Assembly: GCF_027924605.1 (NCBI RefSeq) | Contig: NZ_AP027042.1 | Coordinates: 2,333,524-2,397,523 of the forward strand | Source: Dyella sp. GSA-30 | Lineage (GTDB): Bacteria > Pseudomonadota > Gammaproteobacteria > Xanthomonadales > Rhodanobacteraceae | Direction: 5' to 3' | DNA length: 64,000 bases | Shown here: positions 56,167-64,000 of the stretch, piece by piece | Layout: each line of letters starts with the position of its first letter | Numbering within the stretch: the first letter of the stretch is position 1 | Notes under the pieces: model-generated | Told to the model about the DNA's origin: nothing | The model's database searches: none | Seen by the model: only the letters and a program-made list of their open reading frames with translations | Program-made: the position numbers and the translations under genes

Positions 56167-57567
56167 TTAGAATTCGGCCGTCCCTGCCGCACGTGGATAA
56201 GGAATCGCGTCGCGAATGTTCGACAAACCGCAAACATAGACCAGCAGGCGTTCAAAACCGAGTCCGAAGCCCGCATGCGGCACCGTGCCGTAGCGACGCA
56301 GGTCACGATACCAGCCATAAGTGGCCGTATCGAGACCGAACTGGGTCATACGGCGGTCGAGATAGTCCAGGCGCTCTTCGCGCTGCGAGCCGCCGATGAT
56401 CTCGCCGATGCCCGGTGCCAGCACGTCCATGGCCGCGACGGTCTTCTCGTCGTCGTTCAAACGCATGTAGAACGCCTTGATCTGCTCCGGGTAATTCATA
56501 ACGACCACCGGACGGCCGATATGTTTCTCGGCCAGATAGCGCTCGTGTTCAGTTTGCAGGTCGATGCCCCATGCCACCGGGAATTCGAATTTCTGGCCCG
56601 ATTTTTTCAGGATCTCGACGGCATCGGTGTAATCGATGCGTTCAAACGGCTGGGCAATGAAGGTTTCCAGGCGCGTGATCGCGTCGGGCTGCACGCGTTC
56701 GGCGATGAAGGCCATGTCGTCGGGGCGCTCTTCCAGTACCGCCTTGAAGATCGCCTTGAGGAAAGCTTCGGCGCAGTCCGCGTCGGCGGTCAGGTCGGCA
56801 AAGGCGATTTCCGGCTCGACCATCCAGAACTCGGCCAGATGGCGCGGGGTGTTGGAGTTTTCCGCGCGGAAGGTCGGGCCGAAGGTGTACACCTTGCTCA
56901 TCGCCAGCGCGTACGCCTCGACATTGAGCTGTCCGGACACGGTAAGGAACGCTTCGCGACCGAAGAAGTCCTTGCGGAAATCGATCTTGCCGTGTTCATC
57001 GCGCGGCAGGTTGGCCAGATCCAGCGTGGAAAGCCGGAACATGTCGCCGGCCCCTTCGGCGTCGGAGGCGGTGATGATCGGGGTATTGACCCAGAAGAAG
57101 CCCTGTTCGGTCAGATGACGATGGATCGCCGTCATCATCGTGTGGCGGATGCGGGTGACCGCGCCGAACAGATTGGTGCGTGGGCGCAGGTGGGCGACCT
57201 CGCGCAGGAATTCCATCGAATGGGCTTTGGGCTGGATCGGATAGGTTTCCGGGTCGTCGACCAAGCCGGTGACGATGACTTCGTCGGCCTGCAGCTCGAA
57301 GCTTTGCCCCTTGCCCTGCGACGGCACCAAGGTGCCGGTCACGATCAGGCCCGCGCCGCTGGTCAGGTGCTTCACTTCCGTCTCATAGTTGCCGAGCGTC
57401 GCCGGCACCACCGCCTGGATCGGGTCGAAGCACGAGCCATCGGTCACATTGACGAAGGACAGGCCAGCCTTGGAATCGCGCCGGGTGCGCACCCAGCCGC
57501 GTACGGTCACCTTGGAGCCGGCCTCGAGCTTGCCGGAAAGAGCCTGTTTGACGCTAACCACCGCCAT
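56167..57567 (-). CDS. asnS: Asparaginyl-tRNA synthetase
   Basis: A 466-residue class IIb synthetase with an N-terminal OB-fold ([26 protein letters not shown]), motif 2 ([23 protein letters not shown]) and motif 3 ([15 protein letters not shown]). It charges tRNA-Asn directly. Length equals that of E. coli AsnS. It is the last clear gene before the MalM-like lipoprotein on this strand. Confidence 0.96.
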   Translation of the reverse strand: MAVVSVKQALSGKLEAGSKVTVRGWVRTRRDSKAGLSFVNVTDGSCFDPIQAVVPATLGNYETEVKHLTSGAGLIVTGTLVPSQGKGQSFELQADEVIVTGLVDDPETYPIQPKAHSMEFLREVAHLRPRTNLFGAVTRIRHTMMTAIHRHLTEQGFFWVNTPIITASDAEGAGDMFRLSTLDLANLPRDEHGKIDFRKDFFGREAFLTVSGQLNVEAYALAMSKVYTFGPTFRAENSNTPRHLAEFWMVEPEIAFADLTADADCAEAFLKAIFKAVLEERPDDMAFIAERVQPDAITRLETFIAQPFERIDYTDAVEILKKSGQKFEFPVAWGIDLQTEHERYLAEKHIGRPVVVMNYPEQIKAFYMRLNDDEKTVAAMDVLAPGIGEIIGGSQREERLDYLDRRMTQFGLDTATYGWYRDLRRYGTVPHAGFGLGFERLLVYVCGLSNIRDAIPYPRAAGTAEF

Positions 57568-57694
57568 GGATTGAAACTCCTGCTGGGCGCCGCAATGTTG
57601 GCGCGTATGGGCAAACCACCATCATAATGGAGCCCCCGTCCGCATCGCGACGGTTTTGGGCCGCAAGGCCGACATAAAGCGCACACTTTTATTT

Positions 57695-58021
57695 ATGAGC
57701 ATCTCGATCACTCCCGCCGCCAACGAACGCATGCGCCAGTTCCTGAGCACGACGCCAGGGGCCACGGGCGTACGTTTCGGCGTCAAGCGCACCGGCTGCT
57801 CCGGCTTTGCCTATGTGGTGGACCTGGCCGAGGCGATCGGCAACGAAGACAGTCTGGTTGAGGTCGACGGTGTCCCCTTGATCGTCGACAGCAAGAGCCT
57901 GCCGCTGGTCGATGGCACGGTGATCGATTTCCAGCGCCAGGGCCTGAATGCGGCTTTCGTGTTCCATAACCCGAACGCGACCGGGGAGTGTGGGTGTGGG
58001 GAGAGCTTTACCGTCGGCTGA
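57695..58021 (+). CDS. A-type iron-sulfur carrier protein (IscA/ErpA/SufA family)
   Basis: A 108-residue protein with the three conserved Cys: RTGCSGFAY and the C-terminal GECGCGESF. A-type carriers take Fe-S clusters to target enzymes. It is isolated from isc or suf genes. The start at 57695 (MSISITPAANERM) gives normal length. It is divergent from asnS. Confidence 0.92.
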   Translation: MSISITPAANERMRQFLSTTPGATGVRFGVKRTGCSGFAYVVDLAEAIGNEDSLVEVDGVPLIVDSKSLPLVDGTVIDFQRQGLNAAFVFHNPNATGECGCGESFTVG

Positions 58022-58058
58022 TGCCGCGGAGCTGGCTTCCCGTCAGGCAAATCAAGCC

Positions 58059-58088
58059 TTTACACCCGTCCCGCCACCGGGATAGAAT
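58059..58088 (+). promoter_or_regulatory. Candidate sigma-70 promoter of the rpsF operon
   Basis: TTTACA at 58059-58064 and TAGAAT at 58083-58088 are 18 nt apart, about 105 nt before rpsF, leaving room for a regulatory leader. Confidence 0.6.
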
Positions 58089-58192
58089 CCCGCTTCTGTC
58101 CGCAGCCCATCGCGTTCAGACCTTGCCTCACCGCATCCGGCGGGAGGCTGCCAGGCCCGCTAAGGGCCGCATCCACAAGGAGTTTTCCCAAA

Positions 58193-58618
58193 ATGACCAT
58201 GCGTCATTACGAAGTCGTGTTTCTGGTCCACCCTGACCAGAGCGAGCAGGTTCCGGCGATGATCGAGCGCTACAAAGCGCTGATCGAGACCGACGGCGGC
58301 AAGATCCACCGCCTGGAAGATTGGGGCCGCCGCCAGCTGGCCTACCCGATCGTCAACCTGGCCAAAGCGCATTACGTGATGCTCAACATCGAAGTGGGCC
58401 AGAACGCGCTGAACGAGCTGGAGTCGGGCTTCCGCTTCAACGACGCCGTGCTGCGCCACCTGGTGGTCAAGCGCGACGCTGCTGATACCGAGCAGTCCTT
58501 CATCCTCAAGAGCAAGGAAAAGGACGACGCCAAGTCTTCGCGTCGCCGCGATGACGACTCCGATGGCGACGATCGTCGCATCGGCCGTGACGACAACGAT
58601 CGCGACAGCGACGACTGA
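58193..58618 (+). CDS. rpsF: 30S ribosomal protein S6
   Basis: A 141-residue S6 ([25 protein letters not shown]...). It pairs with S18 on the platform of the small subunit. After residue 110 comes a long tail of alternating Arg/Asp ([13 protein letters not shown]...), in place of the Glu tail that RimK lengthens in E. coli. The preceding AAGGAG is a strong ribosome site. rpsR follows after 16 nt. Confidence 0.96.
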   Translation: MTMRHYEVVFLVHPDQSEQVPAMIERYKALIETDGGKIHRLEDWGRRQLAYPIVNLAKAHYVMLNIEVGQNALNELESGFRFNDAVLRHLVVKRDAADTEQSFILKSKEKDDAKSSRRRDDDSDGDDRRIGRDDNDRDSDD

Positions 58619-58634
58619 TCAGGAGCCTTAAGCC

Positions 58635-58865
58635 ATGTCCAAGTTCTTCCGCCGCCGCAAGTTCTGCCGTTTCACTGCCGAAAAAGTCAAAGAGATCGAT
58701 TACAAGGATCTCAACACGCTTCGCCAGTACATCACCGAGAACGGCAAGATCGTTCCGAGCCGCATCACCGGCACCAAGGCACGCTATCAGCGTCAGCTGG
58801 CCGTTGCGGTCAAGCGCGCACGCTTCCTGGCGCTGCTGCCGTACACCGACAACCACGACGTTTAA
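58635..58865 (+). CDS. rpsR: 30S ribosomal protein S18
   Basis: A 76-residue S18 with [67 protein letters not shown]-type sequence (only key parts named). It binds S6 and 16S rRNA. It is followed by a short CTCTCCC hairpin before rplI. Confidence 0.96.
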   Translation: MSKFFRRRKFCRFTAEKVKEIDYKDLNTLRQYITENGKIVPSRITGTKARYQRQLAVAVKRARFLALLPYTDNHDV

Positions 58866-58880
58866 TTAGCGCGTCGTAAG

Positions 58881-58905
58881 CCCTCTCCCCCTTATCGGGA
58901 GAGGG
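58881..58905. repeat. Short CTCTCCC hairpin between rpsR and rplI
   Basis: CCCTCTCCC and GGGAGAGGG around a 7-nt loop: a shortened member of the repeat family seen at 1881, 18362 and 28889, here inside an otherwise conserved ribosomal operon. Confidence 0.75.
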
Positions 58906-58973
58906 TGCTACTCCTTCGGACAACCGTCCTTGGCTGCATCGGGCCACACCGGTGCTAACGAATAGGAACCACC

Positions 58974-59423
58974 ATGGAACTGATTCTTCTCGAAAAAGTC
59001 CGCAACCTCGGCAACCTGGGCGACAAGGTCAAGGTCAAGCCGGGTTACGGTCGTAACTACCTCCTGCCGCAGGGCAAGGCCGTGCCGGTCAACGCCGCCA
59101 ATCTCGAAGCTTTCGAGAAGCGCCGCGCCGAGTACGAAGCCAAGGCCAACAGCCTGCTGGCCGACGCTCAGTCGCGCCACGCCAAGCTGGCCGACGTGTC
59201 GGTGACCATCGCCGCCAACACCAGCCCGGAAGGCAAGCTGTACGGTTCGGTCGGTCCGCGCGAGATTTCCGAAGCGCTGCAGGCCGCCGGTCACAACATT
59301 CACAAGAATGAAGTGATCCAGGGCGAAGGCCCGATCCGCACCACCGGTGAGTATGACGTCGTGATCGCGCTGCACGCTGATGTGCAGGGTTCGGTCAAGG
59401 TGATCGTGGTCGGCGAGAAGTAA
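58974..59423 (+). CDS. rplI: 50S ribosomal protein L9
   Basis: A 149-residue L9 with the N-terminal [17 protein letters not shown] and [13 protein letters not shown], the long connecting helix and C-terminal domain. The length is standard. It closes the rpsF-rpsR-rplI operon, and a strong terminator follows. Confidence 0.96.
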   Translation: MELILLEKVRNLGNLGDKVKVKPGYGRNYLLPQGKAVPVNAANLEAFEKRRAEYEAKANSLLADAQSRHAKLADVSVTIAANTSPEGKLYGSVGPREISEALQAAGHNIHKNEVIQGEGPIRTTGEYDVVIALHADVQGSVKVIVVGEK

Positions 59424-59441
59424 TTCTCTCCAGGCCTCGCC

Positions 59442-59473
59442 AACAAAAAAGGCGCTTCGGCGCCTTTTTTGTT
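59442..59473 (+). terminator. Rho-independent terminator after rplI
   Basis: AACAAAAAAGGCGC and GCGCCTTTTTTGTT form a 14-bp stem with a TTCG tetraloop, the right arm containing a T6 run. Confidence 0.93.
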
Positions 59474-59496
59474 GGCGGAGGTAATGAGTGGACGAA

Positions 59497-59549
59497 GGGG
59501 GGGGGGCACTCACTCCTCACTCCTCACTCCTCTTCACTCGCTCCTCTTT
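59497..59549. repeat. G10 tract and CACTCCT array upstream of dnaB
   Basis: A run of ten G (59497-59506) is followed by several tandem CACTCCT/CACTCCTCA units to 59549. The same units form the right arm of the inverted repeat at 22995-23079. Confidence 0.75.
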
Positions 59550-59579
59550 TTATCCCCAAGTTTCCACAAGATATCCACA
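59550..59579 (+). promoter_or_regulatory. Cluster of three DnaA-box-like sequences upstream of dnaB
   Basis: TTATCCCCA (59550-59558), GTTTCCACA (59560-59568) and ATATCCACA (59571-59579) differ from TTATCCACA at one, two and one positions and share one orientation at 10-11 bp spacing. A DnaA-binding site is plausible. Confidence 0.5.
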
Positions 59580-59673
59580 GCTTTCCGTATCGGTTCCTGA
59601 GACCTCGCCGCGTATGATGGATTACGAAGAAGACCGCCCGCGTCGATCGGGCGCCTCGAAGCGAGGAAAAGCG

Positions 59674-61071
59674 ATGTCCTTTGTTCCAGAGCGTAAATCC
59701 GGATCCCTGTCCGGTATCGAGGCGCTGCGCGTCCCGCCGCACTCGCTCGACGCCGAGCAGGCCGTCCTGGGCGGACTGATGCTCGCCCCCGATGCGCTGG
59801 ACAAGGTGGCCGACCGCCTCAGCGAGCACGATTTTTATCGCAAGGATCATCGTCTGATCTGGCGTGCGATTACCGAGCTGGCCAACAAGGGTATGCCCTG
59901 CGACGCGGTGACCTTGGGCGACTGGTTCGAGGCCAATGGCCTGGCTGAGATGGTTGGCGGCTCGAGTTATCTGATCGAGCTGGCCAATGCGACGCCCAGC
60001 GCGGCCAATATCAGCGCTTATGCCGATATCGTGCGCGAAAAGTCGATCCTGCGTCAGCTAATCGATGCCGGCACCGAAATCACCGAAGACGGTTATCGCC
60101 CGGAAGGGCAGAGCGTGCAGGAGGTGATGGAGAAGGCCGAGCAGCGCGTCTTCAAAATTGCCGAGTCCGGCGCGCGCGGTAAGAAAGACACCGTGTCGAT
60201 GCGCGAGGCGGTGAAAGACGCTTTCCGCCTGCTGTCCGAACGCTATGAGAATCGCGGTCAGCTCACCGGTATCTCCACCGGCTTCACCGATCTGGACGAG
60301 CTGACCTCGGGTTTGCAGCCCTCCGACCTGATCATCGTGGCGGCCCGTCCTTCGATGGGCAAGACCGCGTTCTCGGTCAATATTGCCGAGGCGGCCGCGC
60401 TGAAAGCGAAGAAGGCGGTGGTGATCTTCTCGATGGAAATGTCCGCCTCGCAGCTGGCTTTCCGTCTGATTTCCTCGATCGGCCGCATCCACCAGCAGCA
60501 TCTGCGTAACGGCGATCTGGCCGAGGAAGACTGGCCTCGCGTCACCAATGCCATCGCGATCCTTTCCGAAGCGAAGATCTTTATCGACGACACCCCCGGC
60601 CTGTCGCCGGTGGAACTGCGCTCGCGTGCCCGCCGCATCCATCGCGAGAACGGCGGCCTGGGCCTGATCGTGATCGACTACCTGCAGCTGATGCAGGTGC
60701 CCGGAAATAAAGAGAATCGCGCCACCGAAATTTCAGAAATTTCGCGTTCACTTAAAGGCCTCGCCAAAGAGCTACAGGTGCCGGTGATCGCGCTCTCGCA
60801 GTTGAACCGCTCGCTGGAACAACGAGCCGACAAGCGGCCGATGATGTCGGACTTGCGCGAATCGGGCGCTATCGAGCAGGACGCGGACGTGATCATGTTT
60901 ATCTACCGCGACGAGTACTACAACAAGGAATCGCCGGATAAGGGCTTGGCCGAAATCATCATCGGCAAGCAGCGTAACGGTCCCACGGATACGGTGAAGC
61001 TGGCCTTCCTCGGCCACTACACCAAGTTCGAAAACTATGCGCCGGATTCCTTCGTCGGCGCGTTCGAATAA
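59674..61071 (+). CDS. dnaB: Replicative DNA helicase DnaB
   Basis: A 465-residue helicase. N-terminal primase-interacting domain (VPPHSLDAEQAVLGGLML), linker, and RecA-like domain with Walker A ARPSMGKTAF, Walker B VIDYLQLM and the arginine-finger region (GLAEIIIGKQRNGPT). The start at 59674 (MSFVPERK) follows GAGGAAAAGCG, the best ribosome site; in-frame ATGs at 59614 and 59617 lack one. It unwinds DNA at the fork. It follows rplI, a common order, and no intein is present. Confidence 0.95.
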   Translation: MSFVPERKSGSLSGIEALRVPPHSLDAEQAVLGGLMLAPDALDKVADRLSEHDFYRKDHRLIWRAITELANKGMPCDAVTLGDWFEANGLAEMVGGSSYLIELANATPSAANISAYADIVREKSILRQLIDAGTEITEDGYRPEGQSVQEVMEKAEQRVFKIAESGARGKKDTVSMREAVKDAFRLLSERYENRGQLTGISTGFTDLDELTSGLQPSDLIIVAARPSMGKTAFSVNIAEAAALKAKKAVVIFSMEMSASQLAFRLISSIGRIHQQHLRNGDLAEEDWPRVTNAIAILSEAKIFIDDTPGLSPVELRSRARRIHRENGGLGLIVIDYLQLMQVPGNKENRATEISEISRSLKGLAKELQVPVIALSQLNRSLEQRADKRPMMSDLRESGAIEQDADVIMFIYRDEYYNKESPDKGLAEIIIGKQRNGPTDTVKLAFLGHYTKFENYAPDSFVGAFE

Positions 61072-61091
61072 CGTTTTCTATTGACGGATCA

Positions 61092-62180
61092 ATGAGCCGA
61101 ACCACTGTCGCCACCATTCACCTCGCCGCGTTACGCCACAATCTCGCTCGCATCAAGGAGATGGCGGCTCCCGCAAAAGTGATGGCAGTGGTCAAGGCCG
61201 ATGCGTATGGGCATGGCCTGGAGCGTGTAGCTCGCGCCTTGAATGGCGAAGCAGAAGCCTTTGCCGTGGCTGCACTGGGCGATGGCCTGCGCTTGCGCGC
61301 GGCCGGACACAAGCAGCGCATCGTCGTATTGTCCGGCCCGGACCAATCGGGCGATATCGCCGAAATGCAGCGCCTCGGACTCGAAGCCGCGATTCATCAC
61401 GTCTCGCAGCTGGCTTGGCTGGCCGAAGCGACGCCCGCGCGTGGACGACTGCGCGTGTGGCTGAAAATCGACGCCGGTATGCATCGTCTCGGTTTCGCAC
61501 CGGAGCATGTGGCCCAGGTGCATGCACAGCTAGCCGCCATGCCGGGCATCGATCCGGATATCGGCTTGCTTGCGCACTTTTCCGATTCGGAAGTGTTCGA
61601 CAGCACGCGGACGCCGACGCAGATGGCGCGCTTTCATGAGGCCACCAAGGGCCTGAAGGGGCCGCGTTCCTTGTCCAATTCAGCCGCCGTGCTCGGTTGG
61701 CCGGAGGCGCGCGAGGATTGGGTGCGCACCGGTGGTTTGCTGTACGGCTTGTCGGTAGTCGATGGCAAGAACGCCGCGGATTTCGGTTTTCGGCCGGCCA
61801 TGACCTTGAGTACGCGCCTGATCGCGGTCAACCAGATCAAACGCGGTGAGCGTATTGGTTACAACGGCACCTGGACCTGTCCCGAAGATATGGCCGTGGG
61901 CGTGGCTGCCGTGGGTTACGGCGACGGCTATCCACGTAGCGCGCAGGCGGGTACGCCGGTATTGATCGGCGGGCAGCGCGTTCCACTGATCGGACGCGTC
62001 TCGATGGACCTGATTACCCTGGACCTGCGCTCCGCGCCGCACGCGAAGGTAGGTGACCGGGTGGTGTTGTGGGGGCCGGAATTGCCGGTGGAGGAGATCG
62101 CCGCACAGGCCGGCACGATTTCCTATGACCTTACCTGCGGCATGACCCGACGCGTGTTGTTTGTCGAGGACGAGGGATAG
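61092..62180 (+). CDS. alr: Alanine racemase
   Basis: A 362-residue fold-III PLP enzyme: the PLP lysine in VMAVVKADAYGHG (near residue 35) and the catalytic Tyr in RIGYNGTW. It makes D-alanine for peptidoglycan. It lies 20 nt downstream of dnaB, as in E. coli, and may share its transcript. Confidence 0.95.
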   Translation: MSRTTVATIHLAALRHNLARIKEMAAPAKVMAVVKADAYGHGLERVARALNGEAEAFAVAALGDGLRLRAAGHKQRIVVLSGPDQSGDIAEMQRLGLEAAIHHVSQLAWLAEATPARGRLRVWLKIDAGMHRLGFAPEHVAQVHAQLAAMPGIDPDIGLLAHFSDSEVFDSTRTPTQMARFHEATKGLKGPRSLSNSAAVLGWPEAREDWVRTGGLLYGLSVVDGKNAADFGFRPAMTLSTRLIAVNQIKRGERIGYNGTWTCPEDMAVGVAAVGYGDGYPRSAQAGTPVLIGGQRVPLIGRVSMDLITLDLRSAPHAKVGDRVVLWGPELPVEEIAAQAGTISYDLTCGMTRRVLFVEDEG

Positions 62181-62245
62181 CGCGTCTCGCCTCCTGCGAT
62201 GCGCACCTACTAAGCTGTGCGTCTGTATCACCGAGTCGCTTCCTC

Positions 62246-63628
62246 ATGGCAAAAGCTAAAACCGCGTACGTCTGCACCGATTGCGGCGCCGAGCATTCCA
62301 AATGGCAGGGCCAGTGCATCGAGTGCGGCGTGTGGAATACGTTGAGCGAAGTCGTGCTGCAGCCGGCGGTCAAATCGGTCGGCGCGGCACGGCGCACCGG
62401 TTATGCCGGCGCCGTGGAACCTCCCAAAGTCACGCCGCTGACCGAAGTCGCGCTGACCGCTGATGTGCGCACGTGCACCGGCATCGGTGAACTCGACCGG
62501 GTACTTGGCGGCGGCCTGGTCGACGGTTCGGTCGTGTTGATTGGTGGCGATCCCGGTATCGGCAAATCCACGTTGCTGTTGCAGATGCTCGGTACGCTGG
62601 GTGCGCAGCTGTCCAGCGTCTATGTCACCGGCGAAGAATCCCTGGCCCAGGTCGCCTCGCGTGCCCAGCGCCTGGATCTGCCGCTCGCGCCTTTGCATGC
62701 ACTGGCCGAAACCTGCATCGAGCGCATCCTCGAACAAACCGCGGCCGCACGTCCGCGCGTGCTGGTCATCGACTCCATCCAGACCATCTGGACCGAATTG
62801 CTCACCGCCGCGCCGGGCTCGGTCAGCCAGGTGCGCGAATCGGCTGCCAAACTGACGCGTTTTGCCAAGGAAACCGGTACGTCGGTGTTTCTGGTCGGCC
62901 ACGTGACCAAGGAGGGCGGCATCGCCGGCCCGCGCGTGCTCGAGCACATGGTCGATGCGGTGCTTTATTTCGAAGGCGAATCGGGTAGCCGTTTTCGCGT
63001 GCTACGCGCGTTCAAGAACCGCTTCGGCGCGGTCAACGAACTGGGTGTCTTCGCGATGAGCGAAAAGGGTCTGCGCGAGGTGCCCAATCCTTCGGCGATC
63101 TTCCTTTCCGCACATGGAGGCCCGACCTCCGGTAGCGCCGTGATGGTGACGCGCGAAGGCACGCGTCCATTGCTGGTCGAAGTGCAGGCCCTGGTCGATC
63201 AATCGTCACTCGGCAACCCGCGTCGTGTGACGCTCGGTCTGGAACAGAATCGCCTGGCGATGTTGTTGGCCGTGCTGCACCGCCATGGAGGTATTGCAGC
63301 GTACGACCAGGACGTCTTCGTCAATGTGGTTGGCGGTATTCGCGTGCAGGAGACGGCCGCGGATTTACCTGTGCTGCTGGCCGTATTGTCGAGCCTGCGC
63401 GATCGGCCGCTACCGGATAAGACCATTGCCTTCGGCGAAGTCGGCTTGTCCGGCGAGATTCGTCCGGTGCCCAATGGTGAGGAACGGCTGAAAGAAGCCG
63501 CGACTCATGGCTTCAAGCGAGCGATCGTGCCCAAGGCGAACGCGCCGAAGAAGGGCAAGGTCGGCGAGATGGAAGTGCTGGGTGTGGAGCGGTTGTCGCA
63601 GGCGATCGATGCTGCTCGCGGCGATTGA
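62246..63628 (+). CDS. radA: DNA repair protein RadA
   Basis: A 460-residue protein: N-terminal zinc finger (CTDCGAEHSKWQGQCIEC), RecA-like core with Walker A GGDPGIGKST, the KNRFG motif and a C-terminal Lon-type domain (DLPVLLAVLSSLRDRPL...GEVGLSGEIRPV). RadA drives branch migration in recombination. Length is as in E. coli. It is convergent with ypjD. Confidence 0.96.
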   Translation: MAKAKTAYVCTDCGAEHSKWQGQCIECGVWNTLSEVVLQPAVKSVGAARRTGYAGAVEPPKVTPLTEVALTADVRTCTGIGELDRVLGGGLVDGSVVLIGGDPGIGKSTLLLQMLGTLGAQLSSVYVTGEESLAQVASRAQRLDLPLAPLHALAETCIERILEQTAAARPRVLVIDSIQTIWTELLTAAPGSVSQVRESAAKLTRFAKETGTSVFLVGHVTKEGGIAGPRVLEHMVDAVLYFEGESGSRFRVLRAFKNRFGAVNELGVFAMSEKGLREVPNPSAIFLSAHGGPTSGSAVMVTREGTRPLLVEVQALVDQSSLGNPRRVTLGLEQNRLAMLLAVLHRHGGIAAYDQDVFVNVVGGIRVQETAADLPVLLAVLSSLRDRPLPDKTIAFGEVGLSGEIRPVPNGEERLKEAATHGFKRAIVPKANAPKKGKVGEMEVLGVERLSQAIDAARGD

Positions 63629-63651
63629 TCTCGTGGGGCTGCAGGTGAAGC

Positions 63652-64000
63652 TCAAGCCCCGCGATGCAAAATAACTTCCAGCACGAACTTCGACCCAAAG
63701 AACGCCAGCAGCAACACACCCATGCCGATCAGCGTGAGATTCACCGCGCGACGCCCGCGCCAGCCGTGTCGCCAGCGACCGTAAAGCAGCACGCCGAATA
63801 CCAGCCAGGCGATGATCGACAACACGGTCTTGTGGACCAAATGCTGACCGAACAGGTCGTCGACAAACAGAATGCCGGTGAGCAAGGTCAGGCTGAGCAA
63901 GACGAAGCCCGCACCGATCAACCGAAACAGCAAGGTCTCGGTCAGCGTCAGCGGCGGCAGCGCACGCAACCAGTTGCCGAACTGGCGATGGCGTAGCGCG
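63652..64000 (-). CDS. ypjD: YpjD/CcsA-type cytochrome c assembly membrane protein (5' end outside window)
   Basis: The frame stays open to the window edge on the minus strand, so about 115 C-terminal residues are visible. Three to four membrane segments and the patterns LPPLTLTETLLFRLI, HLVHKTVLSIIAWLVFG and LLLYGRWRHGWRGRRAV (approximately) match the C-terminal half of YpjD in the CcsA/heme-handling family. The role of YpjD itself is unclear. It converges on radA. Confidence 0.85.
   Translation of the reverse strand, partial: ALRHRQFGNWLRALPPLTLTETLLFRLIGAGFVLLSLTLLTGILFVDDLFGQHLVHKTVLSIIAWLVFGVLLYGRWRHGWRGRRAVNLTLIGMGVLLLAFFGSKFVLEVILHRGA

Noticed and set aside
56146-57627. A 493-codon plus-strand open frame opposite asnS
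   Set aside because: Shadow of asnS; no domain or ribosome site.
59488-59673. Longer N-terminus for DnaB
   Set aside because: It translates the CACTCCT array and DnaA-box region; the ATG at 59674 has the clear ribosome site.

Overview
The window is a GC-rich (roughly 63-65% by eye), densely packed stretch of chromosome from a gammaproteobacterium. Gene content, the leuS-lptE-holA-nadD block and the style of the intergenic repeats point to the Xanthomonadales, most likely Rhodanobacteraceae (Dyella, Luteibacter, Rhodanobacter or relatives). No rRNA, tRNA, CRISPR array, prophage or complete insertion sequence was recognised. Genus placement is inference from protein resemblance, not a search.

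Layout. 1-8.6 kb: 3' part of a multicopper oxidase, a 950-bp repeat-filled gap, a leftward histidine phosphatase / M14 carboxypeptidase / DUF502 operon, a lower-GC integral membrane protein resembling eukaryotic ALG10 glucosyltransferases, an ECF sigma factor with a polytopic partner, and a DUF4442 protein. 8.7-13.3 kb: cnoX divergent from a pqiA-pqiA-pqiB-pqiC intermembrane lipid transport operon. 13.5-18.4 kb: leuS-lptE-holA-nadD. 18.5-24.2 kb: msrB-dipZ divergent from an ECF sigma/NrsF-type anti-sigma pair, then a small secreted Lys/His-rich protein and a nitronate-monooxygenase-like flavoprotein; this block separates nadD from its usual partners rsfS-rlmH (24.3-25.2 kb). 25.3-34.4 kb: GNAT, Maf, CPBP protease, TerC/CBS protein, MAPEG, YpfJ, a cysteine-cluster protein, a second ECF sigma/zinc anti-sigma pair divergent from a Tat-exported metallophosphoesterase and a cupredoxin, and a YgiD-type dioxygenase. 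34.5-42.9 kb: two DEAD-box helicases around fghA and a GNAT, a methyltransferase, an MFS carrier, slyD and ohr. 43.0-47.4 kb: a leftward Tiki/ChaN-like protein - BlaI - M56-TonB operon followed by an NlpC/P60 hydrolase. 47.5-51.5 kb: dadA, gor, hutG and an Asr-like small protein. 51.5-56.2 kb: a leftward run with a MalM-like lipoprotein, an atypical SDR, an aminomuconate-semialdehyde-type dehydrogenase, carbonic anhydrase and RidA. 56.2-64 kb: asnS, an IscA-type protein, rpsF-rpsR-rplI, dnaB, alr, radA and the 3' part of ypjD.

Most notable systems. (1) The 205-bp gap between dipZ-msrB and the sigma/NrsF pair carries two divergent promoter-like elements with the same architecture, GTAAC(C/T)-N16-CGAA, one per direction. 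This suggests a self-regulated envelope methionine-sulfoxide repair regulon. (2) The second ECF module has divergent GGAATA-N17-GTA elements in front of sigma/anti-sigma and of metallophosphoesterase/cupredoxin. (3) The BlaI/M56 operon has a perfect MecI/BlaI-like palindrome inside the first codons of its first gene, and its M56 protease ends in a TonB-type domain instead of a penicillin sensor. (4) Three DnaA-box-like sequences at 10-11 bp spacing lie upstream of dnaB.
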